From: Lachnospiraceae bacterium UBA3802
GTDB taxonomy: Bacteria; Bacillota; Clostridia; Lachnospirales; Lachnospiraceae
Direction: 5' to 3'
NCBI GenBank assembly: GCA_002369155.1
Contig: DFEM01000073.1
Location: forward strand, 1-17,825
Length of the DNA: 17,825 nt
Position 1 is the first letter of the stretch. Each line of letters opens with the position of its first letter. Positions 1 through 7,242 of the stretch are shown here, piece by piece. A program made the translations under genes and the position numbers. The notes beneath the pieces were generated by a model. That model made no database searches. It was not told the DNA's origin and saw only the letters and a list, made by a program, of their open reading frames with translations.

Positions 1-55
1 TGTTAAAATATGGGCGGTGCTTTTACTTTGAATATTATGAAAAGAGGAAAATGAA

Positions 56-1510
56 ATGAGTCACGATAAGTATGAAAGTCCTTTATCACAAAGATATGCC
101 AGCAAGGAAATGCAGTATATCTTCTCACCTGATATGAAGTTTTCTACATGGAGACGTCTTTGGATAGCTCTTGCTGAAACAGAGAAAGAGCTTGATCTTA
201 AGGGTGAAGACGGTATGCCTCGTATTACTGATGAAATGATCGAGGAGATGAAATCTCATATCAATGATATCAATTACGAAGTAGCTAAAGAACGCGAAAA
301 ATTAGTACGTCATGATGTTATGTCTCATGTATATGCTTATGGACAGCAGTGCCCAAAGGCTGCAGGTATCGTTCACCTTGGAGCTACAAGCTGCTATGTA
401 GGCGATAACACCGATATTATCGTCATGAATGAAGCATTAAAACTTGTCAGAAAGAAACTTCTTAATGTAATCAATAATCTTTCATTATTTGCTGATGAAT
501 ATAAGGATCTTCCCACACTTGCCTTTACTCATTTCCAGCCTGCTCAACCTACCACGCTCGGCAAGAGAGCCACACTTTGGATTAACGAATTCATGATGGA
601 TTTGGAAGACCTTGATTATGTTCAAAGTACTTTGAAACTTTTGGGTTCAAAGGGAACAACGGGTACACAGGCAAGTTTCCTTGAACTTTTCAATAACGAT
701 CAGGAAACAATCGATAAAATCGATCCAATGATTGCAAAGAAGATGGGATTTGAAAACTGTTACCCTGTATCCGGTCAGACGTATTCAAGAAAAGTTGATT
801 CGAGAGTATTGAATATTCTCGGAGGAATTGCTCAGTCTGCAACCAAGATGAGTAATGATATAAGACTTCTTCAGCATCTTAAGGAAGTTGAAGAGCCTTT
901 TGAAAAGAATCAGATAGGATCATCCGCAATGGCTTACAAGAGAAACCCCATGAGAAGCGAGCGAATTGCATCTCTTTCCAGATATGTCATTGCAGATACA
1001 TTAAACCCTGCGATTACCGCAGCAACTCAGTGGTTTGAGAGAACACTTGACGATTCAGCAAACAAGAGACTTTCCGTTCCCGAAGGATTCCTTGCTATTG
1101 ACGGTATTCTTGATCTTTGCATCAATGTTACCAACGGACTTAAAGTATATCCGAAGGTTATCGAGAAACGTCTTATGTCCGAACTTCCTTTCATGGCTAC
1201 CGAAAATATCATGATGGATGCCGTAAAAGCTGGCGGAGACAGACAGGAACTTCATGAGAAGATTCGTGTTCTTTCAATGGAAGCGGGAAGAAGAGTCAAG
1301 GAAGAGGGCAAGGACAACGAACTTGCATCTTTGATTGCGGCTGACCCTGCGTTTGGAATCAACGAAGATGAGATTAAGGAAATATTAAAGCCTGAACTTT
1401 ACACAGGAAGAGCATCAATTCAGGTTAAGAACTATCTTGCAAATTATGTTAACCCTATCCTCGAAAAGAATAAGGATTTGCTTGGTTTGTCATCTGAGAT
1501 TAATGTATAG
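56..1510 (+). CDS. purB: Adenylosuccinate lyase
   Basis: A 484-residue cytosolic enzyme of purine synthesis that removes fumarate from SAICAR and from adenylosuccinate. It belongs to the fumarase/aspartase superfamily. The superfamily signature GSSAMAYKRNP lies at residues 288-298, with the flexible catalytic-serine loop at S289/S290. HDVMSH (86-91) and THFQPAQPTT (158-167) supply the active-site histidines. The length is normal for the longer clostridial PurB type. The start at 56 follows GAGGAAA; an ATG five bases earlier (51) reads only ATG AAA TGA, so it cannot be the start. The gene lies 58 bases before glmM with no terminator between them, so co-transcription is possible. The 55 bases upstream are too short to judge a promoter. 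Confidence 0.96.
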   Translation: MSHDKYESPLSQRYASKEMQYIFSPDMKFSTWRRLWIALAETEKELDLKGEDGMPRITDEMIEEMKSHINDINYEVAKEREKLVRHDVMSHVYAYGQQCPKAAGIVHLGATSCYVGDNTDIIVMNEALKLVRKKLLNVINNLSLFADEYKDLPTLAFTHFQPAQPTTLGKRATLWINEFMMDLEDLDYVQSTLKLLGSKGTTGTQASFLELFNNDQETIDKIDPMIAKKMGFENCYPVSGQTYSRKVDSRVLNILGGIAQSATKMSNDIRLLQHLKEVEEPFEKNQIGSSAMAYKRNPMRSERIASLSRYVIADTLNPAITAATQWFERTLDDSANKRLSVPEGFLAIDGILDLCINVTNGLKVYPKVIEKRLMSELPFMATENIMMDAVKAGGDRQELHEKIRVLSMEAGRRVKEEGKDNELASLIAADPAFGINEDEIKEILKPELYTGRASIQVKNYLANYVNPILEKNKDLLGLSSEINV

Positions 1511-1568
1511 TTATGTAAACTAAACTTAATATATTAAAAGATTAAATCTTTTATCGGAGGAAATTACA

Positions 1569-2912
1569 ATGAAATATTTTGGAACAGACGGATTCAGAGG
1601 AAGAGTAAATGAAACGCTTACGGTTGATCATGCCATCAAAATCGGTAAGTTTTTGGGATATTATTTTTCAAACACACTCGGACATGTCCGCTGTGTAATC
1701 GGAAAGGATACCAGAAAATCCGGATATATGTATGAATACGGTCTTGTTGCGGGACTTACATCTACAGGAGTTGACGTTTCGCTTCTTCATGTAACCACGA
1801 CACCTTCCATTTCCTACATTACAAGAACCGAGAATTTTGATTTCGGTATTATGATTACAGCCAGCCACAATCCTTATTACGATAACGGTATTAAAGTTAT
1901 CGACAGAGAAGGCTTTAAAATGAGCGACAAGATTCTTGAACTTGTTGAGGAATATATAGACGGCAAGGTTGATATCGAACTTGCCAAGAACGAAAAGATC
2001 GGTCGTGCTTCCGATTACATTCAGGGAAGAAACAAATACATGTCATATCTTGCACAGATTCCCACACAGTCTTTCAGAGGATACAAGGTAGGTCTTGACT
2101 GTGCAAACGGCGCATCTTTCATGATTGCAAAGAATGTATTTGACATGCTTGGCGCACAGACATTTGTTATCAACAATGAACCTGACGGACTTAATATCAA
2201 CAAAGACTGCGGTTCGACTCATATCGAAGGTCTTCAGGCACTTGTAAAAGAAAAAGGACTCGATATCGGATTTGCATTCGACGGTGACTCCGACAGATGT
2301 CTTGCAGTTGACGAAAACGGCAATGTCGTTGACGGAGATATGATCATATATATTTACGGCTGTTATTTAAAAGAAAGAAATCAGCTTGTCAAAGATACGG
2401 TTGTAACAACTGTAATGTCAAATATCGGCCTTACCAAGGCTTTAAATGCAAAAGGCATTAAGAATGTTCAGACTCCCGTAGGTGATAAATATGTTTCGGC
2501 AGAAATTCAAAAGGAAGGTTATTCCGTAGGCGGAGAGCAGTCGGGACATGTTATCTTTAATAAATATGCGACAACCGGTGACGGAATCCTTACAGCCATA
2601 AAGGTACTTGAAATATGCATTGAAAAGAAATGCACATTGTCTTCTCTTGTATCCGATGTTACCATTTTCCCTCAGCTTCTTATCAATGTAAGAGTTGAGA
2701 AGATGGATGAAGTTCTTGAAAGAAGCGAACTTAAGGAAGTTACAGACGGAATTCTTGAGAAACTCGGTGATACAGGAAGAATCGTACTTCGTAAATCCGG
2801 AACGGAACCTTTGGTTCGTATAATGGTTGAAGCATCGACTGACGAAGAATGCGAGAAATACTGCAACGAGATTAAAGACAAGATTCTTGAATTATCAGAC
2901 AGCATGAAATAA
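1569..2912 (+). CDS. glmM: Phosphoglucosamine mutase
   Basis: A 447-residue enzyme converting glucosamine-6-phosphate to glucosamine-1-phosphate for UDP-GlcNAc and peptidoglycan synthesis. All alpha-D-phosphohexomutase landmarks are present: the phosphoserine loop TASHNP (S99), the metal loop DGDSDR (238-243), the sugar-binding GGEQSGH (321-327) and the phosphate-binding RKSGTEPLVRI (408-418). The N-terminal KYFGTDGFRG and the 447-residue length favour GlmM over the longer phosphoglucomutases or phosphomannomutases. A clear ribosome site (GGAGG, 1556-1560) precedes the ATG. The gene follows purB at 58 bases and is closed by a strong terminator, so purB-glmM may form a two-gene unit. No residue anomalies seen. 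Confidence 0.95.
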   Translation: MKYFGTDGFRGRVNETLTVDHAIKIGKFLGYYFSNTLGHVRCVIGKDTRKSGYMYEYGLVAGLTSTGVDVSLLHVTTTPSISYITRTENFDFGIMITASHNPYYDNGIKVIDREGFKMSDKILELVEEYIDGKVDIELAKNEKIGRASDYIQGRNKYMSYLAQIPTQSFRGYKVGLDCANGASFMIAKNVFDMLGAQTFVINNEPDGLNINKDCGSTHIEGLQALVKEKGLDIGFAFDGDSDRCLAVDENGNVVDGDMIIYIYGCYLKERNQLVKDTVVTTVMSNIGLTKALNAKGIKNVQTPVGDKYVSAEIQKEGYSVGGEQSGHVIFNKYATTGDGILTAIKVLEICIEKKCTLSSLVSDVTIFPQLLINVRVEKMDEVLERSELKEVTDGILEKLGDTGRIVLRKSGTEPLVRIMVEASTDEECEKYCNEIKDKILELSDSMK

Positions 2913-2925
2913 TGATTAAACCAAG

Positions 2926-2958
2926 ACGCCCCGAATTATTAATCGGGGCGTTTAAAAT
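2926..2958 (+). terminator. Intrinsic terminator after glmM
   Basis: Perfect nine-base-pair stem ACGCCCCGA / TCGGGGCGT (2926-2934 with 2943-2951) around an eight-base AT loop, followed by a T/A-rich tail. It ends the purB-glmM unit and isolates it from the mgtE leader. Confidence 0.9.
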
Positions 2959-3017
2959 TTTAAAGCAAAAACATATTTCTTTTGCCGGAATAATAAAAAG
3001 TAATAAATAAACGATTT

Positions 3018-3043
3018 ACACTTGAATAATTATATACAAGTGT
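3018..3043. promoter_or_regulatory. Perfect inverted repeat upstream of the mgtE leader
   Basis: ACACTTG (3018-3024) and CAAGTGT (3037-3043) are exact reverse complements separated by a 12-base AT spacer. A weak promoter candidate overlaps it (TTGAAT at 3022-3027 and TTTAAT at 3046-3051, 18-base spacing). The symmetry and position suggest an operator for a dimeric regulator, but a transcribed hairpin is equally possible. The regulator is not identifiable from this window. Confidence 0.4.
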
Positions 3044-3103
3044 GGTTTAATTGATATGCGGTTTTAAACCCGATTAATTCATAAGATTAAGGAGGAAACG
3101 GAT

Positions 3104-3184
3104 ATGGACTATCGAAGTAGCAATACCGACGCAGGCGCGGACCGAACGTGCGGAAACTTATTCGTTTCCTTTTGTATTTGTTAA
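3104..3184 (+). CDS. 26-codon leader reading frame upstream of mgtE
   Basis: A small frame with an excellent ribosome site (AAGGAGG, 3089-3095) eight bases before ATG, stopping with TAA at 3182-3184. The peptide starts MDYRSSNTDAGADRTC, carries three Asp in the first 13 residues and three Cys in all, and ends in a hydrophobic Cys-containing tail (FVSFCIC). Its middle, about 3125-3153, is strikingly GC-rich in an AT-rich region, which suggests selection on RNA, peptide or both. It ends 85 bases before mgtE. By position it could be a regulatory leader peptide for Mg2+ transport, as MgtL is in enterobacteria, but the sequence is not similar to MgtL and that role is inference. It could also be a structured RNA that happens to be open. 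Confidence 0.5.
   Translation: MDYRSSNTDAGADRTCGNLFVSFCIC
3152..3184 (+). promoter_or_regulatory. Possible switching hairpin in the mgtE leader
   Basis: GGAAAC (3152-3157) can pair with GTTTCC (3164-3169) to form a short stem followed by TTTTGTATTTGTT, resembling a weak terminator. The same downstream arm, as CGTTTCCTTT (3163-3172), can instead pair with GGAGGAAACG (3091-3100): eight Watson-Crick pairs plus two G-T pairs. That would bury the ribosome site of the small leader frame. The two pairings exclude each other, which is the layout of a regulatory switch. No M-box consensus was recognised here. Confidence 0.4.
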
Positions 3185-3236
3185 TACATTTATCGTTTGA
3201 TTCGTTATTTGCATCGGTTTTACTATTCAGAAAAAA

Positions 3237-3252
3237 ACGTAATTTTTTACGT
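3237..3252 (+). promoter_or_regulatory. Hairpin immediately upstream of the mgtE ribosome site
   Basis: ACGTAA (3237-3242) and TTACGT (3247-3252) form a perfect six-pair stem with a TTTT loop, six bases before GGAGG (3259-3263). It may tune mgtE translation or be incidental. It lacks a following T-run in the right place, so it is not a convincing terminator. Confidence 0.35.
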
Positions 3253-3269
3253 ATAATCGGAGGTAAACG

Positions 3270-4655
3270 ATGGCAGAAACAAAAGACGTATCTATCATTG
3301 TAAGTACACTGCTTACACTTCTTGAAGAAAAGAAATACCCTACACTTAAAGAAATACTTATTACGATGAATCCGGCGGATATTGCGGCGGCTTTTGAAGA
3401 GATGGATGAAAGCAGACTTCCTGTTTTGTTCAGACTTATTCCCAAAGAACTTGCCGCAGATACTTTCGTTGAGATGGAATCCGATTTGCAGGAGCTTTTG
3501 ATAAGAGGCTTTTCCGATAACGAACTTAAGGAAGTGCTCGATGAACTCTATGTCGATGATGCCGTAGATATCGTAGAGGAAATGCCTGCAAATGTTGTTA
3601 AGAGAATTCTGGCACAGGCGGATCCCGAGCTTCGTAAAGATATCAATGAAATTTTAAGATATCCCGAAAACTCTGCCGGAAGCATCATGACTATAGAATA
3701 TGTTACATTAAGACCGGATATGACCGTAAAAGAGGCCATACTTCGTATCAGAAGAACCGGATTTGACAAGGAAACGATTTACACCTGTTATGTAACATCA
3801 TACAGAAAACTGATCGGTATTTTGACCGTTAAGGATTTGCTTCTTGCACAGGATGAAGAAACACTCATTAAAGACATAATGGATCAGAATGTTATTTTTG
3901 CAAATACACATGATGATCGAGAGGAAGTTGTACAAAAACTTTCGAAATATAATTTTATCGCTCTGCCTGTAGTAGATTCAGACTTAAGACTTGTCGGAAT
4001 CGTAACATTCGACGACGCCATGGATGTCATGGAAGACGAGGCTACCGAGGATATGGAAATCATGGCCGGTATTACTCCTTCAGACAAGACATATTTAAAG
4101 TCGAATGTATTTGAGATTTTCCGTCACAGAATTCCGTGGCTTTTGCTTTTGATGGTATCGGCTACATTTACGGGTCTTATTATCACAAAGTTTGAAAATG
4201 CTCTTGCAGCGCAGGTTGTGCTTACCGCTTTTATCCCGATGCTGATGGATACCGGCGGAAATTCGGGCTCTCAGTCTTCGGTTACCGTAATTCGTGCTTT
4301 ATCGCTCGGCGAACTTGAATTCAGAGATATTCTGATTGTAATCTGGAAAGAAATCCGTACGGCCGTTCTTTGCGGTTTTGCTTTAAGTACCGCGTGTTTT
4401 GGAAAGATAATGCTTGTTGACAGATTTCTGATGAGAAACGATGATGTTACTTTGACCGTAGCACTTACCGTATGCCTTACAATGGTTCTTACTGTTATGG
4501 TTGCAAAAGTAATAGGCTGTACACTCCCCATGATTGCAAAGAAATTGGGATTCGATCCTGCGGTTATGGCTTCGCCTTTTATCACTACAATGGTAGATGC
4601 AATTTCTCTTTTGGTATATTTCGGAATGGCAAATATTCTTTTATTCGGAGTGTGA
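3270..4655 (+). CDS. mgtE: Magnesium transporter MgtE
   Basis: A 461-residue membrane protein of the MgtE/SLC41 Mg2+ channel family. Domain order: a cytoplasmic helical N-domain (about 1-130), a tandem CBS pair that senses intracellular Mg2+ (about 135-262), and a transmembrane pore (about 285-461). The pore carries the family motif PMLMDTGGNSGSQ (323-335). An Asp in the last membrane helix (D443, in TTMVDA) matches the conserved pore aspartate of the family. Length is typical. The ATG follows GGAGG at seven bases. Upstream lie a small leader frame and hairpins instead of a recognisable M-box; downstream, ispF starts 19 bases after the stop. Known MgtE proteins gate shut when Mg2+ fills the CBS/N-domain interface, so the protein is itself feedback-controlled in addition to any leader control. 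Confidence 0.94.
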   Translation: MAETKDVSIIVSTLLTLLEEKKYPTLKEILITMNPADIAAAFEEMDESRLPVLFRLIPKELAADTFVEMESDLQELLIRGFSDNELKEVLDELYVDDAVDIVEEMPANVVKRILAQADPELRKDINEILRYPENSAGSIMTIEYVTLRPDMTVKEAILRIRRTGFDKETIYTCYVTSYRKLIGILTVKDLLLAQDEETLIKDIMDQNVIFANTHDDREEVVQKLSKYNFIALPVVDSDLRLVGIVTFDDAMDVMEDEATEDMEIMAGITPSDKTYLKSNVFEIFRHRIPWLLLLMVSATFTGLIITKFENALAAQVVLTAFIPMLMDTGGNSGSQSSVTVIRALSLGELEFRDILIVIWKEIRTAVLCGFALSTACFGKIMLVDRFLMRNDDVTLTVALTVCLTMVLTVMVAKVIGCTLPMIAKKLGFDPAVMASPFITTMVDAISLLVYFGMANILLFGV

Positions 4656-4674
4656 TTATAAAGAGGTATAAAGA

Positions 4675-5142
4675 ATGAGAATTGGAATGGGATATGATGT
4701 TCACCGTCTTGAAGAAAACAGAGATTTGATTATCGGCGGTGTGAAAATCGATTATGAAAAAGGCCTTTTGGGTCATTCGGATGCGGATGTGTTAACGCAT
4801 GCAATTATGGATTCGATACTCGGCGCCGCGGGACTTGGAGATATCGGTCTTCATTTTCCGGACACTTCAGGTGAATTCAAAGACATATCAAGCATTATTC
4901 TTTTGGAAAGAGTCAGGGATTTAATAAAGAATGAAGGTTATGAAATAGGCAATATCGATGCGACAATTATCGCACAGGCGCCTAAAATGAGACCTTTTAT
5001 AGATGAGATGAGGCAGAATATTGCCAATGCACTTCAAATTGATTTTAAGGATATCAATATTAAAGCGACCACAGAAGAACATTTGGGCTTTACCGGTCGA
5101 GGCGAGGGCATATCTTCAGAAGCAATTTGTCTTTTAAAATAA
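4675..5142 (+). CDS. ispF: 2-C-methyl-D-erythritol 2,4-cyclodiphosphate synthase
   Basis: A 155-residue enzyme of the non-mevalonate isoprenoid pathway. It cyclises CDP-ME 2-phosphate to MEcPP with release of CMP, and family members act as homotrimers. Metal ligands are visible in GYDVHRL (D8, H10) and at H42 downstream of GHSDADV. The C-terminal signature [15 protein letters not shown] spans residues 132-146. Length matches the family. AAGAGG precedes the start. It sits 19 bases after mgtE and 16 bases before the acetyltransferase-like gene, so the three probably share a transcript. No IspD partner is adjacent. Its presence shows that the organism uses the MEP route. Confidence 0.95.
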   Translation: MRIGMGYDVHRLEENRDLIIGGVKIDYEKGLLGHSDADVLTHAIMDSILGAAGLGDIGLHFPDTSGEFKDISSIILLERVRDLIKNEGYEIGNIDATIIAQAPKMRPFIDEMRQNIANALQIDFKDINIKATTEEHLGFTGRGEGISSEAICLLK

Positions 5143-5158
5143 ACAATAAGAGGAAAAA

Positions 5159-5824
5159 ATGGAAACCGAATTAAGAGTTGAAGGACGTAATCTTGTTTTT
5201 GCGGCCAAAGAGAAAGATCAAATAATATCCACTTTATCCGTATCTCCGGACATAGGAGGAGACGGAACCACAATTTATCAGATAAAAAATGCATTCACAA
5301 AAGGGCTTTATCGAAGAAGAGGATATATGGATGCAATTTTAAAAGATGTATTTGCCTGTTTGCAGTCCGAACAGGAAGCATTCGTATTCCTTGGCACAAG
5401 AGAACCGGCTGTTTTTGCCAAATACGGCTTTGTGGATATAGTAAAACCCACGGATCCTTTCCCGAATACGCTCGGAAGAATTGTTGACGTGAAGAGTTTT
5501 CTTAAATATTTTGAGAGCGAGAAGGAATTTGTATTATCGCTTCAGATAACAGATGAAATGCTTCCGGAGAACGACGGCATATTTATGGTTCATTGCGGAC
5601 CGACCGGCGGAAGATTAAATTCAATGAAAATATCCATGACTGAAGTACCTGAGAGCGGAGGGTGCGAAAAAATAGCAGCTGAGGCAAAGGTTGATGTTTC
5701 GGATCTCATTCAATTCGGTTTTGGATTAAAGAGTGCTAAGGAAGCCTTTAAAATAGCAGTTTCCTTTAAAGAGGAAGAGCTTTTTAAAGCATTGGATAAT
5801 CTAAAATTTAAACAAACAGTATAA
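5159..5824 (+). CDS. Eis-like GNAT acetyltransferase with SCP2-type C-terminal domain
   Basis: A 221-residue protein. Residues about 1-97 look like a single GNAT fold: the acetyl-CoA pyrophosphate-binding segment is RRRGYM (52-57), followed by a typical C-terminal GNAT strand PAVFAKYGF (83-91). From GRIVDVKSFL (106-115) onward the sequence resembles the sterol-carrier-like domain of the Eis family. Eis proteins of about 400 residues have two GNAT domains plus this module; this one is half that length, with only one GNAT domain and a shortened N-terminus. The start is set by AAGAGG ten bases upstream. The substrate is unknown; Eis relatives acetylate amines on antibiotics or proteins. It follows ispF closely and ends just before the cysK promoter region. 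Confidence 0.68.
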   Translation: METELRVEGRNLVFAAKEKDQIISTLSVSPDIGGDGTTIYQIKNAFTKGLYRRRGYMDAILKDVFACLQSEQEAFVFLGTREPAVFAKYGFVDIVKPTDPFPNTLGRIVDVKSFLKYFESEKEFVLSLQITDEMLPENDGIFMVHCGPTGGRLNSMKISMTEVPESGGCEKIAAEAKVDVSDLIQFGFGLKSAKEAFKIAVSFKEEELFKALDNLKFKQTV

Positions 5825-5835
5825 AATTTAAAAAC

Positions 5836-5854
5836 ACCTATTGACATAGTAGGT
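5836..5854. promoter_or_regulatory. Dyad overlapping the cysK promoter -35 box
   Basis: The 19-base dyad ACCTATTGACATAGTAGGT has perfect outer arms ACCTA/TAGGT and contains the -35 hexamer TTGACA. This is a classic place for a repressor. A related half-site pair, CACCTATT (5835-5842) and AATAGGTG (5885-5892), flanks the start region. By pathway, a CymR/Rrf2-family cysteine regulator is the natural candidate, but that assignment is inference. Confidence 0.5.
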
Positions 5855-5869
5855 TAATAGTGTTATATT
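5841..5869 (+). promoter_or_regulatory. Promoter of the cysK leader transcript
   Basis: TTGACA (5841-5846, perfect -35 consensus) and TATATT (5864-5869) are separated by 17 bases, the optimal SigA spacing. Transcription would start near 5876, about 20 bases before the leader peptide ATG. Confidence 0.78.
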
Positions 5870-5897
5870 TCCAATAGATTATTTAATAGGTGACGAT

Positions 5898-6023
5898 ATG
5901 AAAAACAACTTCATGTGTAAATTAAATAACTGTTGGTGTTGTCGAATGTATGATTACCGGGCTGTCGGGGCATTGGAATATGAAAAATGCCTCTATGAGA
6001 TGCGATGTTGTAAGTCAGCATAA
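5898..6023 (+). CDS. Cysteine-rich leader peptide of the cysK attenuator
   Basis: A 41-codon frame preceded by AGGTGA. It has seven Cys codons, three of them in a four-codon cluster TGT TGG TGT TGT (5931-5942) and a pair TGT TGT (6006-6011) near the stop. It lies between a good promoter and an intrinsic terminator, and directly upstream of cysteine synthase. Cys is rare in ordinary proteins, so seven of 41 ahead of this gene points to a ribosome-stalling sensor of charged tRNA-Cys. The peptide also has MYDYR, which weakly echoes the MDYR start of the leader frame before mgtE; I see no meaning in that. A functional small protein is an alternative but less likely. Confidence 0.75.
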   Translation: MKNNFMCKLNNCWCCRMYDYRAVGALEYEKCLYEMRCCKSA

Positions 6024-6039
6024 AAAGACATCAGTCCGG
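5957..6039 (+). promoter_or_regulatory. Candidate antiterminator of the cysK leader
   Basis: CCGGGCTG (5957-5964) inside the leader frame can pair with CAGTCCGG (6032-6039): eight pairs, one of them G-U. Its downstream arm overlaps the 5' arm of the terminator, so the two structures exclude each other. A nested hairpin GGGGCATT / AATGCCTC (5967-5974 with 5986-5993) brings the arms together. The upstream arm starts 15 bases after the Cys-Trp-Cys-Cys codon cluster, so a ribosome stalled there should leave it free, whereas a moving ribosome would cover it. Confidence 0.6.
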
Positions 6040-6070
6040 GTACTTTGAAATCAAAGACTCGGCTTTTTTT
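6036..6070 (+). terminator. Attenuator terminator upstream of cysK
   Basis: CCGGGT-A-CTTTG (6036-6047) pairs with CAAAG-ACTCGG (6052-6062): eleven pairs with one bulged A and an AAAT loop, followed by C and seven T residues. It lies 13 bases after the leader stop codon and about 105 bases before cysK, so it should end transcription before cysK unless prevented. Confidence 0.85.
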
Positions 6071-6175
6071 ATATAAAAAAACGAAAACTTTATAAAGCGA
6101 ATTGTGAATTAGTTTGAAAAGCATTTAATAACAAAAAAGAAACAAATAAAAAAGATTAAGAAAGAAGGTAAAAAA

Positions 6176-7111
6176 ATGGCTAATATTTACAAAGGAACTC
6201 TCGGTTTGGTAGGAAACACTCCTCTTGTTGAGGTAGTTAATATTGAAAAGGAATTAAAACTTGAAGCAACAATTCTCGTTAAACTTGAGTATTTCAACCC
6301 CGCAGGAAGCGTTAAGGACAGAATTGCAAAGGCAATGATTGAAGATGCCGAGCAAAAGGGCGTATTAAAAGAAGGATCGGTAATTATTGAACCCACATCA
6401 GGCAATACCGGTATCGGACTTGCATCAATCGCAGCTTCAAAGGGATACAGAATTATTCTTACAATGCCTGAGACTATGAGTGTTGAAAGAAGAAGCATTC
6501 TAAAAGCGTATGGCGCAGAAATAGTACTTACAGAGGGCGCAAAGGGCATGAAGGGAGCAATCGAGAAAGCAGAAGAACTTTCCAAAGAAATTCCAGGTTC
6601 ATTTATTCCCGGACAATTTGTTAACCCTGCAAATCCTGCAATTCACAAAGCTACAACAGGTCCCGAGATCTGGAGAGATACAGACGGAAAGGTTGATGTA
6701 TTCATTGCAGGTGTAGGTACAGGCGGAACGGTTACTGGAACAGGCGAATACCTTAAAGAACAGAATCCCAATGTTAAAGTTGTAGCTCTTGAACCCCTTG
6801 ATTCTCCCGTATTATCAGAGGGCAGAAGCGGTGCTCATAAGATTCAGGGTATCGGTGCCGGATTTGTTCCCGATGTTTTAAATACAAAAATTTATGATGA
6901 AGTATATAAAGCCGCAAACGAAGATGCTTTTGAAGCCGCAAGACTTCTTGCAAGAAAAGAAGGTATTTCTGTGGGTATTTCGTCAGGTGCAGCTCTTCAT
7001 GCCGCAATTGATTATGCAAAAAGAGCTGAGAACAAGGGCAAAACAATCGTAGCTCTTCTTCCTGACAGCGGAGACAGATATTATTCAACAGCTTTGTTTA
7101 ACAAAGATTGA
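6176..7111 (+). CDS. cysK: Cysteine synthase (O-acetylserine sulfhydrylase)
   Basis: A 311-residue PLP enzyme of fold type II that joins O-acetylserine and sulfide to make cysteine in the cytosol. The PLP lysine is K47 in PAGSVKDR (42-49). The substrate loop is TSGNTG (74-79), the PLP phosphate-binding loop is GTGGT (181-185), and the late active-site segment GISSGAA lies at 267-273. Length and motifs match CysK. Without a context gene such as cystathionine gamma-lyase, CysK fits better than cystathionine beta-synthase. GAAGG lies about ten bases before the ATG. It stands alone behind the Cys-rich leader and attenuator, with a terminator right after it, so it appears to be a one-gene cysteine-controlled transcript. 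Confidence 0.95.
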   Translation: MANIYKGTLGLVGNTPLVEVVNIEKELKLEATILVKLEYFNPAGSVKDRIAKAMIEDAEQKGVLKEGSVIIEPTSGNTGIGLASIAASKGYRIILTMPETMSVERRSILKAYGAEIVLTEGAKGMKGAIEKAEELSKEIPGSFIPGQFVNPANPAIHKATTGPEIWRDTDGKVDVFIAGVGTGGTVTGTGEYLKEQNPNVKVVALEPLDSPVLSEGRSGAHKIQGIGAGFVPDVLNTKIYDEVYKAANEDAFEAARLLARKEGISVGISSGAALHAAIDYAKRAENKGKTIVALLPDSGDRYYSTALFNKD

Positions 7112-7136
7112 TATAAAAGGGTGTAGTTCATAAATA

Positions 7137-7173
7137 AAAAGGAGCCGGAAGATTATTCTTTCTGCTCCTTTTG
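7137..7173. terminator. Bidirectional terminator between cysK and the GH3 gene
   Basis: AAAAGGAGC (7137-7145) pairs with GCTCCTTTT (7164-7172). The stem extends inward through GGAAGA / TCTTTC with one mismatch. It gives a T-run on both strands (TTTT on plus, TTTTT on minus), so it can end cysK and the converging GH3 gene. Confidence 0.82.
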
Positions 7174-7242
7174 CTGTTTAATAAAGCAAATTAATGATGA
7201 ATATAATCGAATAAATGGTTTGTGATTATACTAGACAAAACA

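Noticed and set aside
51..59. ATG at 51 as a purB start or upstream mini-frame
   Set aside because: It reads ATG AAA TGA, so it is not a purB start; a two-codon frame overlapping the start is most simply chance.
3252..3257. Perfect TATAAT as an mgtE -10 box
   Set aside because: It is only 12 bases before the ATG, has no -35 at the right distance, and a start here would leave the GGAGG ribosome site outside the transcript.
2990..3269. Possible M-box (Mg2+) riboswitch before mgtE
   Set aside because: Expected from the gene, but I could not find the conserved M-box core; the region holds a small reading frame and other hairpins instead.
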